Assembly: GCA_014526335.1 (NCBI GenBank)
Contig: JACTAT010000014.1
Span: 5,419,840 to 5,483,839, forward strand
Length of the DNA: 64,000 nt
Origin: Chrysaora quinquecirrha
Lineage: Eukaryota; Cnidaria; Scyphozoa; Semaeostomeae; Pelagiidae
Reading direction: 5' to 3'
Below, in pieces: positions 26,901 to 37,300 of the stretch. A program made the translations under genes and the position numbers. The first letter of the stretch is position 1, and the number at the start of each line of letters is the position of its first letter. The notes below the pieces were generated by a model. That model was given only the letters and a program-made list of their open reading frames with translations, was not told the origin of the DNA and searched no databases.

Positions 26901-29627
26901 CGCCACAACACCTTCAAGGTGCACTTGCACTGTTATGTGAATTCAGGAGTTATTTTTAAAGTACGAGCCAAACTTACCATCGAAGCATAGATGAATTCGA
27001 TGGGGCTTGAAACACATATGTAGAATTCAACTTTGTAAAAACGATTTGAAATAAATGTCTTCGAAATATTCTTGTGAAATCAGCTGGTTTGAGTTTCTTC
27101 GGATAGAGCTGATGATAAAAGAAACAGAAAACAAATTTACTAACATGCATATACTGCATAACATTAATGAATGATCTCTAGTGAAAAAGCCAAAACAAAA
27201 ATCATAAAACTTTTCAACTTACATTTAAATCAGAGATCAGTTCGACAGTAGCATCTTTCAAACCAAAAAACGCAAACTTCTGTTCGTTCTAAAAAGAAAA
27301 CAGAGATTAATTTCTGCAAAATAGGTAATTTTTGTTTTATACTTTAACAAGGAGGGACATTGCCATCATTTTCGTAGAATAATGTTCCAACTGGAAAAGG
27401 AGACACGTAGACGAAGAGACAAGTACAGAGAGAAGAAAGTTGGAGTTGGTTGAATGAAGATTTCAAGGCCTCTAAGATTGGGAAAGACAGGCTGAGTTTT
27501 CGAAAGGTGCAAAATTAGTGGCATAGCACTCGTTACTCGTTATCTTGAAGTTTTGAAAGCCCTGCTTGTTATCTCGAAGTTTTGAAAAATTTCAATCTTG
27601 GCAGCCTCCTGTCGAAAACCTTGCAAATCATCTGGCCCTCCCTGGCATCCTTTATTTTTTATATGCTTTTGAAAGGTTTTAGGACATTCAGTAGGCCTAT
27701 GAAAATCGTACCTACCTCAGGTAAAGGACCAACAACAGAAGCACTTGGTGGCATGTTTATGCTGTCAGGTGGCAATGATTTGTCCTAGAAAAAGATACAT
27801 TGAAAACATTTATAGAAGAAATAATTGAAAATATGTTTTATGCTAACAACAAAGTTATTAGTTTTAGCACCATTGAGTTCAGGGGGGTACATGACTTATG
27901 AATGGACGGGGATGTGCTGCCCAGAATTCCAAAACCCACCCACTTATAATGTAGACCTTTGCAGAAACAGACCCTATTTTATGAGTAAAAATAAGCTTTG
28001 TTTTTGCTTGATATTGTACTACAAACATCTTTGACGTGATTTTACCACTTTTCTGACCGAAATAAAGTTAAATTTTTTAGTTTTCTTCAATTTGCCACCC
28101 ACTTTTATGGGGTTTTGGTTAAAATCATACCCATGTTTAGAGAATTTCAGGGCCAAAACCCACCCATATGGGTGGCACATACCCATACCCAAATTATACT
28201 AAGTGCCCCCTCAGCTTTGAGTACATTGGTACAGAACTGCACGGTTTGCCCATTGAGTAACAATGTCAGAAATGGGCAAACAATGTTTGTGGGTTTCAGT
28301 CCATTTCTGGATATATATTCCACCTTGGTCAATCTGCCTGTTCCTGACATACTCTGCAGAGTGTCAGACCAAAAAGGCTTCTAAACATGTTCCAAACATT
28401 TCTAATTTTCATCTCTATTCTCATCAAACTTAATGATATGATTACAAAACTTTATGTCTTGCAATATATTATTGTTATATTTGCACATTGCAGATCCTTG
28501 CAATGATTATGTCACAAAAAACCACTGTTTGATTGAAACAATGTTCCCAAAACATGCAAACAAGTGCATGACCTTGTTTTCAAATGGATCAGGTTTTTTT
28601 CAAGAAAACAAGCCAAAGAATGCAAAAGTATGCCTACCTTGTACAACCTCATTGTGCTTGCACATAAATCAACCCAATATGTATACCAGGAATCCACCTA
28701 AGGAAAAAGACAAAAATTCATCACATCGGGCAAGCAAGCAACCTTATCAATGACTTGGATGAGTCCCTGGGGTACCCATTTATTTCTTGAGCTTTCTAAC
28801 AAGTGCCTTAATCAAATGGGGAATCATCATTTGTAGCAACGGCTAATACATTTTAAGGAATTTGGGAAAAGTAACCTCGTCTTATTGCCCAGTTTTGATT
28901 TCAAAGAAGTTTTATAAAGTACATGGTGAAAAAGCTTCCTTTGTGAGCTCTATTGATCTTCAAGGGTACTCAATTCAGGAAGGGGGTGGGGCACTCCTTC
29001 AAGGAAGGTTTTTACTCAGGGTTGGTTGCTCTTTCAGGGAAATACACAGTATTTAGTTATAGTAGTTCAGCATTTTGTAAACAAAACAACAGGTTAGCAT
29101 AAATTACCTTAGACTTCTTGCCTCTTATAACAGATTGCCAACAGTTTAGATAACCCCACTAAATGAAAACGAAGGGTTAATTGAAATTATCAATCAAGGA
29201 ATCAGTATAGTCTATAGTGTTTGTAATTAACAGAAAAAAGCTAATAAAATATATGAATTTAACAAGCAATATTTACATGGATTCCTGTGAGATCCAAAAA
29301 TTGCGGACTTTCTGGATCACTTTCGTTCTGCAAAAAAGAATCAAATTGAAATCAATGATATGTGATTCATCTTAAGAACAGGATACAAATATGTTTGTCA
29401 GAATCACACACAATGCTGCAAATATTCAAATTTGATTGAGGGACGGTCAAAACACCATCTGTCAACCAGCTAAACAATTTTGAAATTCTTAAAATGTTTT
29501 TTGAGTTGTTAATTATTTTCTAGGCAATGATACAAAACCTTGGAAATGGAGTAATCAAATAAAACCTTTCAGTCAATACCTTTCTATCTTCATTCATATT
29601 TCTAGATTCGTTTGTGATTTCATCCAT
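9328..29627 (-). CDS. PH-coiled-coil-PDZ scaffold protein (TAMALIN/CYTIP-like PDZ), 23 exons
   Basis: Likely cytoplasmic adaptor at membranes. The start ATG at 29627 has an in-frame stop just upstream. Exons, 5' to 3': 29627-29580, 29327-29277, 29158-29108, 27784-27716, 27288-27223, 27108-26978, 25847-25802, 24360-24351, 23819-23747, 23168-23128, 22699-22629, 19881-19800, 19280-18339, 18038-17988, 16958-16919, 15951-15902, 15774-15714, 15218-15099, 13227-13143, 12585-12486, 11966-11873, 10921-10785, 10132-9328. All phases match, giving about 1074 aa. A PH-type domain (about residues 32-150) ends with the typical Trp helix (MLRWVSKIQEA). A coiled coil and a long Ser/Asp-rich region follow. The PDZ domain (about 682-770; GYGFYLQ, then GDVIVEIDGEEV) and the basic helix after it (KRAELCIKLKKK) resemble TAMALIN. 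The last exon has a one-base frame break at 9758-9762. Continuing past it gives the C-terminus ETDL, a class I PDZ ligand. Partners and ligand are inferred from family only. Confidence 0.85.
12100..12310. repeat. Tandem GAGAGGGGGTCTTGGGGG-type repeat, intronic
   Basis: About three copies of a roughly 65-bp unit with GAGAGGGGGTC and CATATTTCAACTT blocks lie in the intron between scaffold exons 20 and 21. A related copy lies at 15340-15440 in another intron of the same gene, so this is a small dispersed family. Confidence 0.6.
12730..12965 (-). mobile_element. tRNA-like SINE, family C
   Basis: The minus strand carries a tRNA-type B box, seen on the plus strand as GGATTCGAACC at about 12748. 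It is followed by a body shared with 37720-37807 plus 38092-38165 (CTCAATGAAATCGTCGAATAA and TCATACAGCC against their counterparts). It lies in a scaffold intron. Confidence 0.55.
14746..14862. repeat. (CAA)n microsatellite, intronic
   Basis: An imperfect CAA/AACAGAAAAC repeat in the intron between scaffold exons 18 and 19. The minus-strand Leu/Cys-rich frame is an artefact of it. Confidence 0.9.
15340..15440. repeat. Dispersed copy of the GAGAGGGG repeat, intronic
   Basis: TAGAGAGGGGTCTTACTATAAC and neighbouring blocks match the tandem at 12100-12310. It lies between scaffold exons 17 and 18. Confidence 0.5.
16018..16362. repeat. GAT/ATC microsatellite with strand switch
   Basis: GAT triplets at about 16020-16180 pass into ATC triplets at 16185-16360 on the same strand, so the tract could form a hairpin. 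It is intronic in the scaffold gene. Confidence 0.85.
16461..16907. mobile_element. MITE with GGGGGCCTATTATAGG inverted ends, next to a splice donor
   Basis: GGGGGCCTATTATAGG at 16461-16476 is the exact reverse complement of CCTATAATAGGCCCCC at 16892-16907. TATAAA flanks both ends (16455-16460 and 16908-16913), a probable 6-bp target duplication. The interior is full of GCCGC / AACCGC blocks and is more GC-rich than its surroundings. It has no coding capacity and sits in the intron between scaffold exons 15 and 16, its end only about 11 bp from the exon 15 donor. Confidence 0.85.
17884..17977. repeat. (CAA)n microsatellite, intronic
   Basis: About 94 bp of CAA/CAG triplets just beyond the 3' end of scaffold exon 14. 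Confidence 0.9.
20560..21110. repeat. Degenerate (GCTTAACTT)-type low-complexity tract
   Basis: The long intron between scaffold exons 11 and 12 holds about 550 bp of degenerate AACTTA / GCTTAA pentamer-like sequence. It resembles the stronger tract at 58640-59150 in the GPCR intron. Confidence 0.5.
22251..22527. mobile_element. MITE with GGCCCTGGCA inverted ends
   Basis: The left end GGCCCTGGCA at about 22252 pairs with the right end TGCCAGGGCC near 22527. Inner bases remain partly complementary (GATCAAACATTG against TATGTTTGGTC). The interior repeats AAACATTG and CAATGTTT, so the whole element is largely palindromic. It is in the same scaffold intron. The long frames on both strands are products of the palindrome. 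Confidence 0.7.
24351..24360 (-). other. Ten-base microexon of the scaffold gene
   Basis: On the minus strand the sequence reads CAAACAG, then TTTGCTTCAG, then GTGAGT. The neighbouring exons end in phase 0 (25802-25847) and begin needing one base (23747-23819), and a 10-base exon reconciles both. It encodes Phe-Ala-Ser plus the first base of the next codon. Skipping it would shift the frame. Confidence 0.7.
24935..25080 (+). repeat. Dispersed repeat, CCCGATGATGGGAGA family
   Basis: The block CCCGATGATGG...CTCCCGAAACGTTGCCCT followed by AAAGGCTTGT recurs at 45550-45660 in the same sense and at 45045-45190 in reverse complement. No ends or coding capacity could be defined. Confidence 0.6.
26763..26925 (-). 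mobile_element. tRNA-like SINE, family A
   Basis: Shares AAATGG...TTTAGCGCCAGTCGC, a B-box-like segment and the CCACGACGCCAC-type head with copies at 43801-43977 and 61530-61695. It lies in the scaffold intron between exons 6 and 7. Confidence 0.6.
27879..28213. mobile_element. MITE, GGGGGTAC-ended family, copy 1
   Basis: The left end AGGGGGGTACATGACTTATG and the right end TAAGTGCCCCCT are imperfect inverted repeats. The left part aligns with 37808-38091 (both read GGGGGGTAC, then a GGATGTGC/GGTATGTGC block, then AAACCC/GGGT-rich interior). It lies in the intron between scaffold exons 3 and 4. Confidence 0.6.
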
Positions 29628-31765
29628 TTTTCTGAGTCAACTTGTCATCACCTTGATGACAGATCAAACAAATCAATGCGGGATTTCGGTAATTAACAAA
29701 ATTATCGACATTTCTTCAATTACTGCACCAGTCTAATCATTAATATTCTTGTATATAATTGAAATCTTTTTAATTCTCGTCCTTCATTTGATAAGAGGCA
29801 ATGAGGAACAAGGAAGTCCAAGTTTTGTTTTTCCCAGCTTGTAGCCGATCAGTAGGCCTCCCAAAATTATCTTGCACCCAGCACAATAAGAATCTGACTT
29901 TTGCAGCGCTAGATATCTTCCTCCAGCAAAGCAGAAATAACTGAGATCTCGATCTTTCTAATCAGCAATAAAAGCCGTCGATATTATATGTTTAAAGCGA
30001 ATTCATTTGCAAACTTGAGTTGCTTTTGCCCTCTCTCAACATCAACTGTTTGAAATGAAATGATCTTCCGCGCTGCGCAGCAAAAGGTTCTGGTAGCTGC
30101 GCCAAAATAAGAATCTAAGAATCTAATGAAAACGAGGTTCCATTTTTGGCGGATTCGCTCGCTGCGTTTTTTGGGTAGCCCTAGCGCTCAGTGTGTCAGT
30201 GGGGGTCGTGGGGGTTAGGGCAAGAAGTTAGGGTGACAGAGATGTCAAATGGGGTCACAGTTGTGGAGATGAGTCGCTTAATCAAATCTGATATGTTTAT
30301 TTCGTTAACGATTTGAATCATATTCACGACAGGTAATAATTGACAAACGCATAGATACAAACGTTGTGATGTGGCCGTGGCCATGGTTTCTATAAGGCTT
30401 GCAGCTTTGCATTAACATTAGCGGTTATTACATTTGAATAGAGCACCAAATCGCATGTCTTAAAACAAAAAAATATCTATAGAAAATAGTAATGTAAGTA
30501 TGAAACGGTACGAAAGCTAAACGTCAATGGAGTTACATAAATCGATCATCAATTTCACAAATAAACAGATTACCGGTGCTCGAATACTGTATATTCATAA
30601 TTCAGGGTTCATTTTTTTATTTAATGTTTTGAATGTCAAGCAGCAAGTATTGACCATTACCTGGTGATGTCGGTATTCAATTTTGTACATTTCAATCTGT
30701 CAAAAAATATTTAGTTGACGACGAATTCCAGAGGTTGCAGGATGGTTGAGTTTCGCTGCATCAAAGAATGAAGATATTATAATAAGAAACGGGGTAAGTT
30801 GTTTGTTGTTCTTATTTCATTATTGATGTTTTATTTTGTTATTGTAATGTACGTAAATTGTTTTTTAAGAAAAACTACATTCTGACAGAGACTCTTAAGA
30901 TTTGCGATTTGACGTCTGGGGCAGCATTCAACTTCCCTGGATGTGTATGTCTCATTTGTAGACTAAGCGACCCACTAGATACGAGTGAAGGTTAAGATGA
31001 CATGGCGTATTTACCGCCAGTCGCAAGAACCGCAGAAGTAGATGAACTAACAACGCAAGGCATCGATCCGTGCTGTTACGCTACTACAGCTATCGTGGTT
31101 AGGGCTCTAAGCTATTGAAATAACAAGGTAGCTTGCAAGCAAGCAACAACTTTATAATAGGTTAGAAGGTATGGCTGCTTGACGCCGATCTGGACCTAGA
31201 TCAGGTGACGGCGCGCCAACAGCACCTTTAACCCATCTACTAGCCAATGTCGACAATGGTATGTTGATAAAGGGCTACCGTTAATAGCCAAAACGTTCGA
31301 AACTTGATATCTGCGTTGGAATGTGACCGAATTCTTTTGAAGGACTCCTCGATGTTCAATCGAGTTGCAACTTGCACCACGGCAATAATCTACCTTCCTT
31401 TGGTCTTGTGTCTGATTTGCGAACCCTCCGAGCAAAGTGTCTTTTTGCAAACAAGAATGAAGTTGCCGTTTTTTGAGTCTACTACTAGCCTAGGGCTACT
31501 CAGTCGACTTAACACTTTACCCCCGTCTGTATGAAGACTTAGAGACAAGGCTTAGAGCCAAGCTTAGTCTAGGCTTGGAGCCTTAGGCTTAGATCCCGAG
31601 CAGCGTTCCTCAAAATCTGAGTCTTCTTTTTAAACCGTAATGGCATAGACTATATGACTAAACCAGTTATTACTAAACAATAAATTCGTCAAATTGTCCC
31701 CACGAACTGCAAGATCTCTAGCAAATTGTAACCAAATTATATTCTATTTCAGGATTCAGATCAAG
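29628..31765. promoter_or_regulatory. Divergent intergenic region between scaffold and receptor genes
   Basis: The two genes start 2.1 kb apart in opposite directions, so both promoters should lie here. A GGGGTAAGTTG donor at about 30793 and an acceptor ending TTTCAG at 31752, 13 bp before the receptor ATG, suggest a non-coding first receptor exon. A degenerate family-A SINE occupies about 30985-31230. No TATA box stands out. Confidence 0.4.
30985..31230 (-). mobile_element. Degenerate tRNA-like SINE, family A
   Basis: Recognisable blocks are CATGGCGTATTTACCGCCAGTCGC and the terminal GCGCGCCAACAGCACC, in the same order as other family-A copies. Substitutions and an internal insertion make it the oldest copy. 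Confidence 0.45.
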
Positions 31766-31820
31766 ATGTCAGTTTTCATTTTTACATTTATTCTCCTTCA
31801 AAAAGTTTCTTTTTCTCAAG
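31766..31820 (+). other. Signal-peptide exon of the receptor
   Basis: Eighteen codons: a short polar start, a hydrophobic Phe/Ile/Leu core, then Lys-Val-Ser-Phe-Ser-Gln before a GTAAGA donor in phase 1. An acceptor at 31752 supports this ATG as the start. Extending upstream would need translation through the acceptor. Confidence 0.75.
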
Positions 31821-34259
31821 GTAAGACACAACACAAAATTGTTCATCAAATGTTTCTTAACTATTCATTGTCTTTAGTAAGACTCCTACTTATGATTGAG
31901 GGGTCCATTACTCCAGCAAAACTTGTAAAGTCTTTAAGAGATGTTTTAAGATTTAAACTACCTTGACGTTTTAAACTGCCTGTCCTAACCGATTCGTCTT
32001 TAGTATCTTTTTTAGCTACATATAGTTGGGTCAAGAATATGTCTTAGAACAACCAAGCATGTCTTAAAAAGTCTGAATACGTCTAGCAAGTCGTTATGCC
32101 ACATCAATACACATAAGCCTGTATTGACGCATCTTTGTGCGTCTTAGTAAGCAGCTTAAGACAGCCTGATACGTCTTATAAACGTTAGTAAAATTCAGAA
32201 GGTCCAAACCAAATGTCTTAGCACACCTATGCATTTGGGGGTTGAAGGGTCTGACGTCTGAGTAGCTGTTTTGCAGATCTCAGGACGTCTTAATACATCT
32301 AAGCATGTATACTTACATCTTAATGCGTCTTAATACATCTTAGTTAATCTTTATAGGCCTATATTCATATATGCACAATACCTCTGTAACAATGAGATGA
32401 TCAAACAAGAATAACAAAAGATATTTCTATTTTTAAGCTTCCATAAGCGTGTTCCAACTCTGTGAAGGACAAAGTGCTACATTGGCTTGTCAAAGTAACC
32501 AGAATATCAAGATCATTTATGCTAATTACGGTGGGCCAATACCAAATACATGCATTGCAAGTAATCCTGCAGATGCGACATGTAAAACGGTAGCAAGTGC
32601 CAAACAGGTCATCGAATTGTGTGACAATAAAACAAGCTGTTCATTACAAGCATCAAATTCAGTTTTTGGAGAGCCATGCGCAGGAAAGAACAAAACACTG
32701 ACAGTGAACTATTATTGTCTAGGTGAGAGTTTTCTTCATATAGTTTTGACAATTGGCAACCGCATTGGGCAATACCGATAATACCTATAATAGAAATGGC
32801 CTAGTGGTCAAGGCGTTTGGCTCATGGGCAATAGGTTCGACTCACGTAGGGACCACTTTCCAGAAGCCCACAGTCAACTCAGCTGTCCATCCAAGGTCGA
32901 TGAATGAGTACCCAGGGCATTTGTTCTACTACATAAGTCCGGGGGCACAAGCTGCAGGTCTGCATCAGTTGTATAGCTGCAAGTACACCTGAGCCACTAT
33001 AAGAATGAAAAATTGCTCGATTGATTCTTAACTATACTTAAGGGTCGTATACTTAATTTCATATTGATCTGCATTTTTTATTTTAGAAAAACCAAGACCA
33101 GGTTCGAATGTGTTTTACGTTCTTGGTGAAGGCTGCGAATCCCCCTTTGCTCAGGGGAATGGGGGCTGTCACCTTTCTCGTTGTGAAATGTTAATAAATG
33201 ATGTCTCAATAAAAAACTTCATGGGAACTGTGGGATTACACATCGCAACATTTGACATGGCTACTTTGAAGGTCCTCGAAATAAAGAGCTTCAATACACA
33301 CGGTAGTTCCTCTGATGTTACTGCTATGGAAACCTGGATAGACAATTTGAGAGATGGAACATTTTTAATGTTATGCAATATTGACGAAGGAACAAGTGCA
33401 ATGACTTCAGCTGCTTGGACAAAATTGGTACTTCAGTCAAACTACTTTTCAATCTCTTTTCGTAATCATTTATTGATCTCTTAATTTGCAGACTTATAAG
33501 CATAACTTTTGTCAACATAATGTACATTTATAGATGACCATGTTATCTTATTTGCTATTCATTAAATAAACATAAATATAAACATAAACAAAAACATAAA
33601 CATAAATATAAATACAGACATAGACATAAACATAAACATAAACATAGCATAAGCATAAGCATAATCATAAGCATAAACATAAACATAAACATAAACATAA
33701 ACATAAACATAAACATAAACATAAACATAAACATAAACATAAACATAAATAGAGACATAGACATAAACATAAACATAAACATAGCATAAGCATAAGCATA
33801 AGCATAAGCATAAGCATAAGCATAAGCATAAACAAAAACAAAAACATGAACATAAACATAAATATGAATATAAACATAAGCAAAAGCATAAACATAAATA
33901 TAAAATAAATATACATCGATGTAATACAACCCTTCCGAGTTGTGAATACATATACAGTAGGCATTGAATGCGTAATTTGTTTTATTTTATACCTCAGGCA
34001 ACACTGGGAATGACCAATCCATATAAAACATATAGATCTTCGCATGCTTTGATTGCATTCAAGGGAACTTCTGCGATAAATATCAAAAAGTATAATACAA
34101 CTGCACGTGGAGCTTTGCCGGCAATTGTATCAATAACGATCGGTATGATATAAAACTAAGAAATATGATTTATTACACTGTGTTGTGTCATCGTTGTCAT
34201 CCTAATTTTTTTACGGTCATATGCATCGGCAACACCATCATCATCATTATCATCATTAT

Positions 34260-34349
<90 letters not shown>

Positions 34350-37300
34350 AATCATTATCATCATCATTATCATCATCATTATCACCACCTTCATCTTCAT
34401 AATTATCATCGTCATTGTTTCACTATTTGAATTATTATCTTTTCAAGTGAAAGCACCAGAGATTGTTCAAGTGAAGTTACCAGGAAATGATCGAGTGGAA
34501 ATAGAATGGAATTATATCAGAAAGGAAAGTGAAACCATTACAATAACTTCAAAACTTGCAGCAACTACAAATACCTTTCTGCAAACAGTTAATGTTGGTG
34601 CCTCATTGAGTAATACAACGATTGGTCCGTTAACAAAAAATGCAATGAGTGTTGTTCAATTGACATATGGCATTTCAAATGCGACACATTGTTTCTTGAC
34701 AGTTGAATTTTATGCGATACCTAGCCATCCACAGTTAAACACTCTAAGTGAGTATTATTTTTCTTTATTGTATTACTATTACTATTACTATTACTATTAC
34801 TATTACTATTACTATAACTATTACTATTATTATTACTATTACTATTACTATTACTATTACTATTACTATTACTATTACTATTACTATTACTATTACTATT
34901 ACTATTACTATTACTATTACTATTACTATAACAATTACTATTACTATTACTATTACTATTACTATTACTATTACTATTACTATTACTATTACTATTACTA
35001 TTACTATTACTATAACAATTACTATTACTATTACTATTACTATTACTATTACTATTACTATTACTATTACTATTACTATTACTATTACTATTACTATTAC
35101 TATTACTATTACTATTACTATAACCATTACTATTACTATTACTATTACTATAACAATTACTATTACAATTACTATTACTATTACTATTACTATTACTATT
35201 ACTATTACTATTACTATACCTATTACTATCACTATTACTATTACTATTACTATAACTATAATTATTACTATTATTACTATTACTCAGCCTTTTGTCCTTT
35301 TTCTTGAAACAGCAATTGCTTCAAATTGCGATAACAGTGGATTACCCACTAGTCAAGGTCCGTTATAAGAGGCTCTGAAAGATGGTACGAAATAAGGCAT
35401 AGTCAACAGCAACTTTCCATATGCTCATGACACTTTGTTATTTCTAGATTGTGCAGCCGGCATCTATAGAGTAATACTCGAAACAAATCCGAATTCCGTA
35501 AGTAGAACTTTATAATAATATCGCAATCTCAGATGCAGTTTCATGCCTAGCAAATTTCGATCTAGTTACTTATATTCAACGGCAACCCATTGCTTAAGCC
35601 TATTTGATATTTTGCGCTCCAAAGTCTTATGTTTTCCCATCATGTTATGCCTTTATTATATTTGGCGACTTAAGAAAATGCAATCAGATCTTCACTGCTT
35701 GGAAGAGCAAATCCTATCATCATTTTGACATTTTATAAACCTTTTTTTTACAGAACCTGATGAGTTTTACGTCAGCATATTGGGAGAATACCGATACATT
35801 GAACGAGATAGACACGATGAGCGTGGCTTTCAATGGTGATAATGTCAAAACAAGCTTATATTCGACTTCCACGTTTCAACGCATGTGTGTTGGAATGAAA
35901 ATGGTAGGCACTAATATTTATAGATTGATGGAAGTACCATCACCAGACCCAACAAAGACATTTTTACAGCTGATGAAACAAGGAGCCACCACAACGGCCT
36001 CAAGGGCGAATTGGCTCTCACTTTTGCCAGCAGGTGAGTATCGTATTTTTTCCAATAAACGCCTGCCTCTAATAAACACCACATTCCAATAAACGCCTTT
36101 CTCTAATAAACGCCTTTCTCTAATAAATGCCTTTCTTCTCCATAGTAGAATTGCAATAAACAATACTTTTAGGTGCCTTATTGCTGGGGGGTGGAATAGG
36201 CGGGGATTGGAACTTAGCCAAAAAGGTAATTGGCGGGGGTTGGAATAAACTTCCTTTCTACATTTTAATCGCATTAAACGGGGCGCTCAGAATTTGCTTG
36301 ACAAATGTTGTCGTGAAACTGCTGAAACGCAGTGCGAGCGGACCTAATAGTACTAAAAAGGCAAGGAAATCCAAAGTTCTAACAAATAATAGAGAGTAAA
36401 AGTGAAAAGATCCCAGCAGACTATGTAAGGATTATCAACATTAATATCAATACAAATCTATATAAGGGGGGGGGGTTCCCAATAACAGCAGCAGGGGGGT
36501 TTGAAAGTTTTCAAAAATTAATTAGCGGGGAGGACGGCAATTAGGCAATATTGCAATAAATTCATCCTTCTACTAAACTCTTCCCTAAGTCCCTGAAAGA
36601 GCATACTGAACAAAACAGTATATAAATAAAACTACAACAAATATATTAATAACAAGTACAGTACATGGTTCTCAACACTTCATTTTATACTGCCTTATTC
36701 CTTATTTGTTCCCAGATAAAAGACACGTATTACAGACAAACTGTAATCTGGAAGGTTTTAAAAAAGACGAACCATTTTTTAAGACGAGATTTGGAATATT
36801 GGGAAATGAGCAAAACGACTGTGCCAGTTGTGACTCAGGGATTGGTTTTGGCAATACTGGTGGATTTTTGACACATCCACCACCAGGAGAGAGTTATTAT
36901 GCACATGGTTACATTCTTAGTAAGTCTATTGTCTTTATTTCCGCTATTGGTCCACAATCGGGCTAGATTTTGCTAATAATCTACTTTTGAACAAAGTCTT
37001 TCATCAAAGTTGCCTTTGGATTGCTCTGATAACGGTTTTTGCAAGGCTGACAGCCCAGTGACACAATCCCGTCAATTCTAAACGCAGGTTCTTAAGCAGT
37101 GAAGTGAAGCTGTATCATGATAAAAGTTTAGATTCTGAAACGAGCAATTGCCAGAAAAAAGCACGATTCAAGGTTTAGTGACTTTAAAAGGCCACAGGTC
37201 TGAAAGAAATGCTTTTGAGTCCATGGAAGTGGTTAACTCAAATAAAAAATGCACTTAAATCCCAGTTAGTTGATTGAAACACTTTATTGATTGTCTCTCT

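Noticed and set aside
32790..32860. Functional tRNA gene
   Set aside because: A and B boxes are present but no acceptor-stem pairing is apparent and the sequence continues as a SINE body.
33555..34045. Minus-strand frames of 124-129 codons rich in Met/Phe, Tyr/Val or Leu/Cys
   Set aside because: Produced by the (CATAAA)n hexamer in three frames; no unique sequence or start context.
34165..35368. Frames of 380 and 206 codons, poly-Tyr and poly-Ile-Thr
   Set aside because: They are translations of (ATC)n and (TATTAC)n repeats. Only 34448-34747 and 35313-35357 inside them are real receptor exons.
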